Source: Hymenobacter nivis
GTDB taxonomy: Bacteria; Bacteroidota; Bacteroidia; Cytophagales; Hymenobacteraceae
DNA length: 64,000 nt
Assembly: GCF_003149515.1 (NCBI RefSeq)
Contig: NZ_CP029145.1
Location: 992,001 to 1,056,000, forward strand
Direction: 5' to 3'
A program made the position numbers and the translations under genes. Positions 36,399 through 46,383 of this stretch are shown in pieces. The stretch's first letter is position 1. The number at the start of each line of letters is the position of its first letter. The notes under the pieces are model-generated. The model saw only the letters and a program-made list of their open reading frames with translations. It was not told where the DNA came from and searched no databases.

Positions 36399-39300
36399 AG
36401 TGAGCACTTCCCGTTTAATAGCCACTCGTAGCAACGTCCCTGTCGCCGATGTAGATTGAAAGTATCGATGAAATGGGCTGAACCTCCTGTCAGGGCTGCC
36501 ATTACTTTTGCCTCAACCACTATATCAGCCAGCCAGCCATCCTCCTTATTGTCCAGCACATTCCAAAAGGGATGCACTATCAATAGAATTTCGCTACCGT
36601 CAACTTTAACACCAGGTAGTCCAGGACCAACCACGGGTTGAATTGTGATTGGCTCCATCTGGTCAAACGTGTTACAAAACAGGTCCCGCAACCCGTGGGC
36701 ATGAACAAGCCAATCAGCAATTTCTGGCGCATCAAAGAACCCATCTGCTCCCGAATGATGTTTTTTTTCAAACATCACACGGAGTAATCCCAACCCTAAC
36801 CGCCAATCGAGCAGAGCATGGTAGCTCATATTACGGTACCCCTTTAAGCAGTCGTAACACGCATCGGCACAGGTGGTCCTATGACCATCTAACAAAAACA
36901 CATCTGTATAGCAGATGCTTTCGTCGGGTTTTAACTCGCGCTTGTAAAGCACCTGCCGGAGCAAATTATTGGCATCATCCTTCAACAGTAGGTTATATAG
37001 CTCCGCAACAAAACCTGAACCGTTGGGCAGGCTGTCACATAAAATCAGCTCCCCAACCTGACGCCCAAATATGTCATCGGGTAAGGCAACGCTACTCAAT
37101 CCGGCTACCTCAATCTCAACGGGGTCAACGTCGAGCTTATCTGCTATTACCCGTTGCAGTAAAAAAGCAGCGGTGTAGTATGCCGCCTTTACGCCATCCG
37201 CGAGTGGGCTACGCAACGGATTGGGGTCAAGGCTTAGGCTTCCAGGTAGCTCGTTGGGGCGCAACCGCAAAATCTCAGTGGTTTTGTGCGCGGCTAACGC
37301 TAGCTTTTCCAGGGGGGTATCGGCAGTTGGTGCTGGTCGAGCCGATATCTCGTAACCGCGCTGCCACTCATCGCGGTCAGTCCACAACTCCGCCGGTTCA
37401 GCCAGCCATTGCTGGGGTGAGTTGAGGAACTGGCTGGTATTTGGTCTGGAAGGAAAATCATTTCGAACGTTGTCGTACAACCGCCCCCTAAATAACTGTT
37501 CCCGTGGACCACGATTGAGTCTCCACGCAGCATCAGAATCAGCCAGTTCAGCCCACATTCGCCCGAGAACATCAGATGTAGGTGCTACGGTACTACGCTC
37601 AGCTACCAGCGGGGGGCGTGTGAAAAATGCTTGCGTTTGACTCCGCTCATCGCGTCCACCCGTGTAAGCAGTGCGGAATGCTGCTGGAGTGCAAATACGG
37701 AAGAGAGTTGGTGGCTTGTTTCCGTCCCCATCTTCGGATAAAGTGACGCCGCACTGCGGGCATACTATCTCCAATGACACGGGGTCTGGCGCAGGCTTGA
37801 CTTTGTAGGTCTTACAATGCAAGCAAACTGTGCAGTTACTCATCCACATGTCCAGTTCGAAGGGTTTTCCGGGTTGGGACGTGTCCAAGGGGTCTGGGGC
37901 TATTGAAGGATTATAAAATCTTCCCTCACGCTTCTCCATCAGGGGGGCGGTGAACCCCACTGCTAGTTGTACCGTCTTGTCCTTCAATTTCTGAGCTCCC
38001 GGCGCAAACTCGTATATCGCCATGTCAAGGGAGCGGTCGATGCACGGGAACTCCCAGTGGCGCTCGTTGCCATTAGCACGGCGAACGTCCAAGTGAAGAT
38101 TCCTGACATCGGAGGGCATCCCGAACATGGGCAGCACACCCCCTCTCGCCAGCTTTTCAGCAGGGTCAACGCCCGGTACCGTAACCGACGTGGCGGTGCC
38201 ATTCACTTTGGCATCCATTCCTTCCAGTCCGTTATCCAGCATCCAAGCCAGCATATGAGCCCGCCTTGCAACTGCCGCTGGGGCTGCCCCTGGCACCAAC
38301 TGCTCTAGTAATCTTGAAGCCAGTCGTTGCCCGTCAGCACCCTGCAACCAAGCCTTTGCATGAAACCAATTATTACTCCACTCGCCTAGCCCCCCAAATG
38401 AGCCAAGCATATTGTTGCCGGTAATATTCAACTCTTGGAATGCCGCCTGTAACAGCGCTTTTACTAAGACGCGGCGCACAATCCGGTCTTGGTCCATTGC
38501 GAGGAAGGGGATTGGGGGCGGGTCACCGGTAATCCGTTCGGGATGAGAGAAATAAAATTCGTCGTGGCTTCGCCCTCGGCAAAAGGTGAGGGTGACTGCG
38601 TAGGCTTGCCCACGGCGTCCAGCCCGTCCGACCCGTTGCTGATAATTGAAGCGTTGCGGGGGCATGTTCGCCATCATCACAGCCTGCAAGGAACCGATAT
38701 CGACCCCGACTTCTAGCGTGGTTGTTACGCTCAGCAGGTCGATACGGCGCACCTTGCCCGGTCCCTCGTCTGGCAGCACAACGTTACGGAAGTGCCGCTG
38801 GCGCTCGAACTGGTTGTCAGTTTGACCTGTAAGTTCTTCACAGTGAAGTCGGATTGGGGCACGGTGTTCAACGGCAGCATGATAAGCCAGATAGTTTCGG
38901 CTCCACAACGCTGCACAATTGGACTTCTGATTATCGCTAAGTGGTTTGCGGCAATTGGTGCAAACATTGGCTGCCAAATGCAAGTGCGGGCGTTGGCAGT
39001 TGGCGCATATCCATGCTGGGCTAGATGAACCCATCCCTTGTAGCCATAATCTGCGGATTACTACGTGGGCTCTAGAGTCTAATATGTTGCGGTTGTCCGC
39101 TTGGTTTTGATTATCGGGTCGCAATGCGGCAAATAAAGCCCTACCCAATTCGTCCTCGTTCAGCCCGTGTACCTCGGCTACCTTTTTAAGGTACCTGCGC
39201 ACTTTGGAAGGCAACTCGTTCCAGCCCGAAATCGAGTCCGGTTTTTCATATTCACCAGGCGTGTACATGTAGCTGTCGCCCAGCACCCTTATAAATGCGG

Positions 39301-42300
39301 CGGCTACTTCTATCTCCCGGTCTTCAAGGGTAGTCCCTTTTAATTTATTGGCTAAAGGGGATAGTTGGTTTAGTGGTGGGATAGCCAGCCCCAGTCCGGA
39401 TGCCTCAAGTGAGTAGAATAGTCTTTTAAACAGTAGTTCACCAACGGTACGCTCAAGCCCTTTAGCTAAAAGGGCTTCCTGATTGGTATAGTCGTCTCGC
39501 AAGTAAGGGACTTCATTATCGAAATTGACGGCTTGGTACCAAGGTACCGATTCACCACCTGCATTAGATTGGGCACGTTGATTGTCCAGCTTGTAGCCGC
39601 CTGGGTTGACACCTAATTGGAGAAGCCCCCGCAACAAAAACCCCTTACCAGATTTTTCAAGTCCAGAAATCAGCGCCGCTATAGGTGTCAGCTTACGTTG
39701 AACGTGCTCGATTTCTTCCCTTGCCAAGCGCCGTTTATCACCGGGCACTTTGCTTTGGCTATCGTCGATAATATTAGCCATATACAAATAGGCTGCCGCG
39801 AGTTCTGGCGACTGCTTTTGCATTTCTAATAAATCATCATCGTCCAATTCGGTCAATTTATTAAGCAGCGAAGCAGATTTAGGATACAGAGTTGCTAATT
39901 GAGCGTATCCTTCTTTATCCAGCTTTTTAAACAGGGCCTCATGCAAAAGTCCCAAGGCGGGTAATTCTCGCATCAAGTAGTCAGCTAGCACTTCACGGGT
40001 CAAGTCGCTGAAATGGGTTTTTTCTATGCCATCTGCTACCCGTGCCGCGTCCTCCCGGCTATCCGAAAACACTACCAGTTTCCGTCTTTTCTCGTCGGGC
40101 ACCAGTTGTAGCAACAGCTCTTTGGCATAGGTCTGGCTAGTCTGGGCAAAACCAGTCCGAAACCCTCGCACTGGGCTCATACGCCCTGAAAATGAGTCAT
40201 TATTGCCGTATGGTACGTGGTTAGCTCCACACCCTGGGCACACCCCCGGCAGCCCCCTCAACTGACTTTCCAACTCCGGGGTAATCGGTGTTCCATCAGC
40301 TTTCACCTTGAAAATTCGTCCGGGAATCCAGTCCGGTTTATTCTCATTATGCCTGCCTTCGACCACAAGACCTGAGCGGCTGTTCAGGCAGGCATCATGC
40401 CATTCTGATTTATTTTGCCACCCCTGCCCATCATTGGATTCGTTTTTAGGCTGCCTCCACCAAGGTATCGTACTTCCCCAGGACTCACTACGAACACGCT
40501 CATGAGGTGTGTAACGTTGACCTGCTTCAAGCCAGAAAACCGCATAGTCCCGGTAGGAACGTCGCTCGACTGTCGTGTCTGCACCCTTTTCTGGTATTCC
40601 CTCAATCTCGGGGCTAACCGATAACATTTGGAATCCTTGCCCATTAGGTAATCTCAGGCGACTACCACCCAGGAATGTCGTCCCACATTTTTCACAGTAC
40701 AGCAGCTCAAGAACGTGTTGGTTATCATGGGTGCGCAGCTCCGGCTGGGGCAAGAGTACTGCTAAGGAGTTTTTGTGCAGGGCATCCGCCTGCTGCAACC
40801 CAGCCCACAACCCTTCAATATTTCGGAAAAAATAATGAAATCTGAAGCGGGGAAGGTCTACATCGCCCAGCAAGCCCCGTGCGATAAACATCCCACGCAC
40901 AGCTTGTCGCAGCCTTTCGGGGATTACTCCATCCTGGTCACCAAACAGGCTTACTGTCAGCGGCGTTAATGTGTCTTTATGACCAAGTGCAGGAAATGGT
41001 GGGGACGCCACTGGCACAGCCCGATACGCTCCAGCCCCATCACGACAAGCAATGTATAACCGCTCTCGTAGCTGCCAGTGGCAGAATGCGCTCATTAACT
41101 TACCATCTCCACCTGGAAGAAGGGCGGCTGCCAGCTTAGCGACTAACGTCGCGGGGTCACCCTCATTCCATGAGTTAGCTAGCTCCTCGAAGGGCTGCCA
41201 TGGTAGTGAGCCAGCATTAGGCGTAGGCGCTTCTATAACCTTTGTTTTACCCGTGATAATGGAAAAATTTTGCGCGGGGTCTACTACGCCGAAAAAGTCG
41301 CGTAGGAACTGAGTGCTTTTACCTTCCGGGGCACCATCAATTTCAGGTTCCAACGAAGCACTGCTCGCAAGTATGCGAAGCTGAGGATGTGTGGGATTTA
41401 GCCCTAAACGGTCCAATACCAGCCTGAGCAGACATGCTACTTCGGTCCCCGCAGTTCCACGGTATAGGTGCAATTCGTCTACTACTAAGTGGAAGATGCG
41501 CTTTTTTAGCTCCTCTTTCTTTGTTTCATCCGCTATCCCCTCAAGGTCATCACCCCGTAACCATTTTTTTGTTTTCTCAAAAATTGGCTCGTCTACCTCG
41601 CGCATCAACATGATGCCAAGCATAGAGAAGTTTGTGATGAGTATGTCAGGAGGGGACTCCTGCATGTCAAACCGACTCCGCATCTCAGCACCGTCTGCTT
41701 TCGGGAAAAAAGCTAACAATTCTCTTGTTTCTTCCTCGGATAGCCCCTCCTGACGAGCATAGTCATTTATGCGTAGCTCATTTTCGGTCAAATTCTGCAA
41801 ACGCTCCCGAAGCTTGCTAACCTTCGCCAGATTAGCTTCTCCATCTTTTAGCAACTCGCCTGCAACTGGGGTTTCGCTTGTATAGCGCCCAAATGTGATG
41901 CGGTTGCCCTTAGCCGGACTACCGGACGAGGTAAGCCATTTCGTTACCTCGGTGGAGTCGAGAGCAAGGCGCAACCGGGTAAGTTGGTCTTCAACTAGCG
42001 CATTCATTGGGTAAAGGAGTAACGCCCGCATAGCAGCGGGACGGGTTTCGTTTCCCCGTTGTTGATACTCTTCGCAGAGCCCCGTGTGCGAAGCGCCAGG
42101 CTGCACGACCCTGTTATCTCTCACCCCACTATTGGCATTCCACCAAGTATTAGCTTCTGGGAAGGAAGCGCGTGGTGGTGTCCAGCCAACTAGTTCACGG
42201 CATATCTGGGCAAGCAGTGGGAGTAGAAAAGACTCTGTTTTGCCAGAACCAGTACCAGAAGTAATGACGCAGCGCTCACCTTCCAATGCTCGACGCAGCA

Positions 42301-42643
42301 TCTCGGCTTGGTGCGCGTAGAGTTCACGTCGCTTTCCGGGGACTTCGGGCATCAGCCCAACTTTTATTAACGACTTAAATGCCTCAAGCTCCTCGTCATT
42401 CAAAGCTCTGCTCACATCCTCACTTGTCAATTCTGACACTTGCATGTCACTCGACAGGTATTCGGGCAGGGGCTCAGCCCATGGCTCGCGATACATGACC
42501 CGGTCTTGTAGAAGCAGGTCTTTACGCGCATCTTCCAAATACTGAAATTTTGTACGGAAGGCTGTTTGAATGTATAGTATGAAGTTGTCTCGAATGGTAT
42601 CAAATGCACCAACTGGGTCAATGAGGTCGGTAGATGTCGGCAT
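36395..42643 (-). CDS. druE: giant DEAH helicase with DUF1998 end, DruE-like
   Basis: 2082 aa. Helicase lobe 1: ITSGTGSGKTES (Walker A, ~130), LLYPMNALVEDQL, VVDELHLYRGTAGTE (DEAH-type box, ~389), ILASSASLE. Lobe 2: TTTLEVGVDIGSLQAVM and QQRVGRAGRRGQ (~1334). Zinc-finger pairs include CEKCGTTF, CPGCGANH, CANCQRPH with CTNCRKPL, and CLHCKTYK with CPQCGVTL. The C-terminal CADACYDCLKGYRN (~1924) is the DUF1998/MZB cluster. A helicase of this size with DUF1998 fused in one chain is the hallmark of DruE; in DISARM the helicase and DUF1998 are separate genes. Starts 60 bp after the upstream gene. Confidence 0.82.
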   Translation of the reverse strand: MPTSTDLIDPVGAFDTIRDNFILYIQTAFRTKFQYLEDARKDLLLQDRVMYREPWAEPLPEYLSSDMQVSELTSEDVSRALNDEELEAFKSLIKVGLMPEVPGKRRELYAHQAEMLRRALEGERCVITSGTGSGKTESFLLPLLAQICRELVGWTPPRASFPEANTWWNANSGVRDNRVVQPGASHTGLCEEYQQRGNETRPAAMRALLLYPMNALVEDQLTRLRLALDSTEVTKWLTSSGSPAKGNRITFGRYTSETPVAGELLKDGEANLAKVSKLRERLQNLTENELRINDYARQEGLSEEETRELLAFFPKADGAEMRSRFDMQESPPDILITNFSMLGIMLMREVDEPIFEKTKKWLRGDDLEGIADETKKEELKKRIFHLVVDELHLYRGTAGTEVACLLRLVLDRLGLNPTHPQLRILASSASLEPEIDGAPEGKSTQFLRDFFGVVDPAQNFSIITGKTKVIEAPTPNAGSLPWQPFEELANSWNEGDPATLVAKLAAALLPGGDGKLMSAFCHWQLRERLYIACRDGAGAYRAVPVASPPFPALGHKDTLTPLTVSLFGDQDGVIPERLRQAVRGMFIARGLLGDVDLPRFRFHYFFRNIEGLWAGLQQADALHKNSLAVLLPQPELRTHDNQHVLELLYCEKCGTTFLGGSRLRLPNGQGFQMLSVSPEIEGIPEKGADTTVERRSYRDYAVFWLEAGQRYTPHERVRSESWGSTIPWWRQPKNESNDGQGWQNKSEWHDACLNSRSGLVVEGRHNENKPDWIPGRIFKVKADGTPITPELESQLRGLPGVCPGCGANHVPYGNNDSFSGRMSPVRGFRTGFAQTSQTYAKELLLQLVPDEKRRKLVVFSDSREDAARVADGIEKTHFSDLTREVLADYLMRELPALGLLHEALFKKLDKEGYAQLATLYPKSASLLNKLTELDDDDLLEMQKQSPELAAAYLYMANIIDDSQSKVPGDKRRLAREEIEHVQRKLTPIAALISGLEKSGKGFLLRGLLQLGVNPGGYKLDNQRAQSNAGGESVPWYQAVNFDNEVPYLRDDYTNQEALLAKGLERTVGELLFKRLFYSLEASGLGLAIPPLNQLSPLANKLKGTTLEDREIEVAAAFIRVLGDSYMYTPGEYEKPDSISGWNELPSKVRRYLKKVAEVHGLNEDELGRALFAALRPDNQNQADNRNILDSRAHVVIRRLWLQGMGSSSPAWICANCQRPHLHLAANVCTNCRKPLSDNQKSNCAALWSRNYLAYHAAVEHRAPIRLHCEELTGQTDNQFERQRHFRNVVLPDEGPGKVRRIDLLSVTTTLEVGVDIGSLQAVMMANMPPQRFNYQQRVGRAGRRGQAYAVTLTFCRGRSHDEFYFSHPERITGDPPPIPFLAMDQDRIVRRVLVKALLQAAFQELNITGNNMLGSFGGLGEWSNNWFHAKAWLQGADGQRLASRLLEQLVPGAAPAAVARRAHMLAWMLDNGLEGMDAKVNGTATSVTVPGVDPAEKLARGGVLPMFGMPSDVRNLHLDVRRANGNERHWEFPCIDRSLDMAIYEFAPGAQKLKDKTVQLAVGFTAPLMEKREGRFYNPSIAPDPLDTSQPGKPFELDMWMSNCTVCLHCKTYKVKPAPDPVSLEIVCPQCGVTLSEDGDGNKPPTLFRICTPAAFRTAYTGGRDERSQTQAFFTRPPLVAERSTVAPTSDVLGRMWAELADSDAAWRLNRGPREQLFRGRLYDNVRNDFPSRPNTSQFLNSPQQWLAEPAELWTDRDEWQRGYEISARPAPTADTPLEKLALAAHKTTEILRLRPNELPGSLSLDPNPLRSPLADGVKAAYYTAAFLLQRVIADKLDVDPVEIEVAGLSSVALPDDIFGRQVGELILCDSLPNGSGFVAELYNLLLKDDANNLLRQVLYKRELKPDESICYTDVFLLDGHRTTCADACYDCLKGYRNMSYHALLDWRLGLGLLRVMFEKKHHSGADGFFDAPEIADWLVHAHGLRDLFCNTFDQMEPITIQPVVGPGLPGVKVDGSEILLIVHPFWNVLDNKEDGWLADIVVEAKVMAALTGGSAHFIDTFNLHRRQGRCYEWLLNGKCSL

Positions 42644-42703
42644 GTAAGACTGGGTGTGTAAGGGTAGGTGCCGAGGTGATAATGCCTTAGCTGGGCAGGT
42701 GCC

Positions 42704-45691
42704 CTAGCTTACAGGCTCTTGGCTCAGCAATTCGCGAAGTTCGTTTTTGAGCATAGCCTGGGCAGTGGCTGGGTACTCATGGTAGAGTCTCCCGTCAATT
42801 CGTTGCAGGTCAGGCACTAATCCATCTAACAAACTAGCAGCCAATCCGATGCCGCCTGGTAATTGTGCGCTAGCTGGCACTAGGAGCTTATTGCCACGTA
42901 CTTGGAGTGCGCGGCGCTTATGCCGTTCGAGAATGATATATCTTCCCCAAGCAGGCTCAACCATATAAGGTATTCCGTCCAGCCAAAGTCGAAATCGCTC
43001 TTGCCCACGGCGCATTTCGTATTCTACCAAGGCACCTTTATCCCGGCAATAAGGTAGTACCCCGCCAAGCTCTATCTGTACTGGCTTCATTGCCAGAAGA
43101 TCAGGGTCGAAGTATCGATGTGGTGATTCCGGGGGTGGCAGCGTACTAATGTCAGCCTTAATCATACTCGCCTTGTAGTGGCTAAGTCCACCTCCAAGCA
43201 GCATCCATTGCGCCGTTGTCGGCATCCAGCTTTGAAAACGGAAACCCAATTCTTTTGCGATATTTTGGATGTCACTGGTCGCTCCTTCCAGAATAACCGC
43301 GTCAGGCAATAGGAGATGGTCATTGGCTGCGTGTTGCCTTATGCTGTAGACGCTGACGCACTCCGACTTCAACTGCGCCAGTTCTGCTACCATGCCAGGG
43401 AGCCTCATGCCGGTTAACAGGAACCTGCTGCCCCCATCACCCCGTCCGGGAAGTAACGATAACGTTGGAGGCAACACCGTGAGAATGTCCCGCCCGCGCT
43501 CGTACCGGTAGGCGGCATGACCAAGTTGACCAAACCACCGCATAGCAAACCGCCATTCGTTACCCGCCTCTGGGCGCAGGCTGCCAAAGGCTTCGCGGAA
43601 ACTTTCGCGCTCAAGCTTCCCACGGGCAGACAATAAGTATAGCATCCGGTCGGCTTCTGAAAAAGCAACCGGAGTGATTTTTGACGATGACGGTGTGGTA
43701 TCCCTGGTGGAGCTCCCGCTGAAATAGTGGTTGTAGATAATCCTAAAGCGCTGCGATGCCTTGTATTTTTCGGATTCTGGAACTTCAATGCCAAGTCCAT
43801 TAACGAACTCGGTTGACTTATCTGGTTCAGGACAATCTTCTAACAATAGTCCCCGGTACACATCTGGGCATTTGCCCATTGTCGGCAACAGTGCTCGCCA
43901 TGCTCGCAATTGGCGCGAGGTAACCATGCTGTCGTTCGTTTCCACGACGAAAGGTTCATCCAGGCGTAAATCAAGCGGCAACTTCCAAAAACCCGGCTTA
44001 CCTATAACCGGGGTCAATAGCTGCTTACTTGAATCTACTGGGTAACTCACCCACAACTCCGCTTGAGATATTGAGCTACTAACTTTAAATAAAGGCATAG
44101 CATCTGCCAGGTAATCACCACGCCCTACTAGCAGTCCTCCTACCGCCTCAATACTTTTTTCAGTCCTAATGCTGATTGGCAGCCCATGCGGTACGGCGCA
44201 TATTCGCTCGAACTGCATTTTCACATACCAGTAGCCAGTGGCTTCACCAGCTACAAGTGGCATATCCTGTGAAACATTCCCACAGTTCGCAAGCCACGGG
44301 CGGAGTTTTTCAATATGCACAGGTTGACAGAGAACTAACATTTCCCCTAGTTCTGGCTCGTCTACTGCCACGTAGTCGGGTAAACCGACCATGTTACTTG
44401 CAGGTGCAAAGAACTGTACTTCTTGTAAGTGGGCAACTGCTTTCCATCGCCGCAACTTATCCTCAAGTACTACACCGCTAGCCTGTATTGGGACATTATC
44501 TAAACGTGCAGACCAAGCTGCCCCTACCTCACAGGGGTAATGTACGCCTCTATATACCAAATCAAGTTTTGCCTCCGCTTCGGCATTTGGCTGCAGCCTA
44601 TGATAGAATGTAGGCTTTCCAAACCCGATTTTGGCGAATAAGACCAGTTCCCCAATGGCTGCTTCAAGTACCTCCCCTGAATGGGAACGGCTTTTACTAA
44701 TCTGGGTATCGGTTCTTTCTACCCGCACTAAACCATTGTAGAGGCGCAAGCGCCCACGTACTTGCTCGATAACTGCATCCCGGACTTCTGGGTAAGCAGT
44801 ACCCGCTAAAATATCGCGTGTACGACTGGGCAATACTGCACCTATATCCAACAAGCACGCTTTCAATGCTTCCGACGAGATGCGTGATGCAGCCTGTGCC
44901 GTAAAATCCCATTTATAAAACTGGCGGTCCAATCGTCGTAAGCAAACTGGGGGTAGTAGACACTGAGATAGGGGTATGCCAACATACTTCCAATTAGGAT
45001 TTGTAAACTGTCTCACAACCAAGGTACCCCGTTCGCCCGCGAGGTCATCCTTGCTCCACCTACCTATTTCATCCCACATTTCAGCCCATGTACCCTCCCC
45101 TATTCCCCTAAGTGCGGATGAAGATAGTTTAGCATTACTACTGATTAGATTCCTAGTGGGAGCAAGATAGAATTTATTCCAAGCGTCGTAGTATTTATTA
45201 GAGTCCTCAGCCCCCACTGCCCCAAGCGGGAGCGTGAAGCTCAGTAAGTAAAGCATGTGTAACGGGGCAGAAATCCGTATTTTCCGGTCCTGATACTTTA
45301 TAGCCCTAGCACCTGGCGACCCCATGATAGGCTGAGCTTTGCGCCAATCATGCCAAGTATATTTGGCATATTCAGCAGGGTTTCTTGGGGCTGAGCGAAT
45401 AACCAAGTCGGATACATCATCTCCCATGAAAAAGCTCTGCTGCCCATCGGTCAGTGGCGTTCCCCAAAACATAGGTCCCCGTTTCAGCGCACGCCAAAAA
45501 TCCGCCAAAACCTCCTCTCTAGACATTGGAGCAAGCAGCCGCAGTGACTGTGATGCAGTAAGATTGTCAGCGGCTATAATTACCGCTTTCACTAAGTCAT
45601 CTTCCGATATACATAAAAAGACTTCTTGCCCTTTGCGAGAAGGTTTGAATAAATAGTTAGCAACTATATTATTCCATTCTATATAGTGCAT
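42704..45691 (-). CDS. large unknown protein, first gene of Druantia II-like operon
   Basis: 995 aa starting MHYIEWNNIVANYLFKPSRK. No catalytic motif I recognise. The N-terminal 150 residues look like a folded domain (EVFLCISEDDLVKAVIIAAD, VLADFWRALKRGPMFWG). The middle contains AEAEAKLDLVYRGVHYPCEV, which could be a weak nuclease-like Asp...Glu element. The C-terminal part has repeated beta segments (YRYERGRDILTVLPPTLSLL, WMLLGGGLSHYKASMI, PVQIELGGVLPYCRDKGALV). By position it should be DruF or DruG. It begins the minus-strand operon that runs to 33.8 kb. Confidence 0.72.
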   Translation of the reverse strand: MHYIEWNNIVANYLFKPSRKGQEVFLCISEDDLVKAVIIAADNLTASQSLRLLAPMSREEVLADFWRALKRGPMFWGTPLTDGQQSFFMGDDVSDLVIRSAPRNPAEYAKYTWHDWRKAQPIMGSPGARAIKYQDRKIRISAPLHMLYLLSFTLPLGAVGAEDSNKYYDAWNKFYLAPTRNLISSNAKLSSSALRGIGEGTWAEMWDEIGRWSKDDLAGERGTLVVRQFTNPNWKYVGIPLSQCLLPPVCLRRLDRQFYKWDFTAQAASRISSEALKACLLDIGAVLPSRTRDILAGTAYPEVRDAVIEQVRGRLRLYNGLVRVERTDTQISKSRSHSGEVLEAAIGELVLFAKIGFGKPTFYHRLQPNAEAEAKLDLVYRGVHYPCEVGAAWSARLDNVPIQASGVVLEDKLRRWKAVAHLQEVQFFAPASNMVGLPDYVAVDEPELGEMLVLCQPVHIEKLRPWLANCGNVSQDMPLVAGEATGYWYVKMQFERICAVPHGLPISIRTEKSIEAVGGLLVGRGDYLADAMPLFKVSSSISQAELWVSYPVDSSKQLLTPVIGKPGFWKLPLDLRLDEPFVVETNDSMVTSRQLRAWRALLPTMGKCPDVYRGLLLEDCPEPDKSTEFVNGLGIEVPESEKYKASQRFRIIYNHYFSGSSTRDTTPSSSKITPVAFSEADRMLYLLSARGKLERESFREAFGSLRPEAGNEWRFAMRWFGQLGHAAYRYERGRDILTVLPPTLSLLPGRGDGGSRFLLTGMRLPGMVAELAQLKSECVSVYSIRQHAANDHLLLPDAVILEGATSDIQNIAKELGFRFQSWMPTTAQWMLLGGGLSHYKASMIKADISTLPPPESPHRYFDPDLLAMKPVQIELGGVLPYCRDKGALVEYEMRRGQERFRLWLDGIPYMVEPAWGRYIILERHKRRALQVRGNKLLVPASAQLPGGIGLAASLLDGLVPDLQRIDGRLYHEYPATAQAMLKNELRELLSQEPVS

Positions 45692-45818
45692 ATTTTTTTA
45701 ATCAGAAGTAGATTAAGGTACGTCTCCGTCCTTAGACTTTGATGGAGTTGATGTGGACCACGTCATAGTGAGCCGGCAAGAGACTCGGCAACCCGCGTAA
45801 AGATGCTGTTCACTCTGG

Positions 45819-46019
45819 CTAAGCGTAGTGCATCAGCAACATTATCAGGGAGTAGAGCGCTATCAAACCGCCGTAGAGGAAGTGGAGTAACCCGAAGTTG
45901 TTGGTAGAGATGATCACAACAAGGGCAGGAACTGCGGCGAGCAGATAAGGGTGTGGAAGATAAGGATCCGGCGCGACAACTCGATGCCAATCATCGCCAG
46001 GGTAGTGCTTAGTGAACAT
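45819..46019 (-). CDS. small two-helix membrane protein
   Basis: 66 aa: a polar start (MFTKHYPGDDWHRVVAPDPY) followed by two hydrophobic helices (LLAAVPALVVIIST and LHFLYGGLIALYSLIMLLMH). The sharp polar/hydrophobic layout suggests a real protein. It lies upstream of the Druantia-like operon on the same strand, 128 bp from its start. No family recognised. Confidence 0.42.
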   Translation of the reverse strand: MFTKHYPGDDWHRVVAPDPYLPHPYLLAAVPALVVIISTNNFGLLHFLYGGLIALYSLIMLLMHYA

Positions 46020-46120
46020 ATAAACGACACATTCGATGAAGCCATCAAATTAGTTTCGAGCACACTATTTACGCTAGCTCGCACTCCTACACGCGTTGTT
46101 AAGTTTTCAATTCGATCAAG

Positions 46121-46252
46121 CTACAGCCCTGACCTGTGCAGTCGGCGTTGCAAGCAGCTTAGGGAAATATTATATCTGGTGGCGATTTGCTTGCGCGTCA
46201 CGTATTCCTCGCGGCTTTCGGCTTCAACGTAGTGCCTGACCTCCTCTAGCAT
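46121..46252 (-). CDS. short helix-turn-helix-like protein
   Basis: 43 aa: MLEEVRHYVEAESREEYVTR, then KQIATRYNISLSCLQRRLHR and SGL. The second segment fits a helix-turn-helix of the recombinase or regulator type (YNIS turn between two helices). It could be a small regulator or a remnant of a resolvase/transposase N-terminus. It is on the same strand as the Druantia-like operon, with an AT-rich leader (TATACTATATATCG) upstream. Confidence 0.4.
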   Translation of the reverse strand: MLEEVRHYVEAESREEYVTRKQIATRYNISLSCLQRRLHRSGL

Positions 46253-46383
46253 TTACTCAGGTTGTTTATACTATATATCGTATACGGCTCGTTCCCTAGG
46301 CATTCAGACGTCCCTTTTTCGTAACTTTTTTATGGTGAATCGCGGCAAAAGAGGCACAAATTGCAGTGTACCCCCGCCAAACG

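Noticed and set aside
36649..37425. 258-codon plus-strand frame opposite the DruE-like gene
   Set aside because: Antisense to the conserved DUF1998 end of the helicase.
33807..45691. DISARM considered for the helicase/methylase operon
   Set aside because: DISARM has separate helicase and DUF1998 genes plus a phospholipase-D gene; here one 2082-aa chain carries both and no PLD gene is present.
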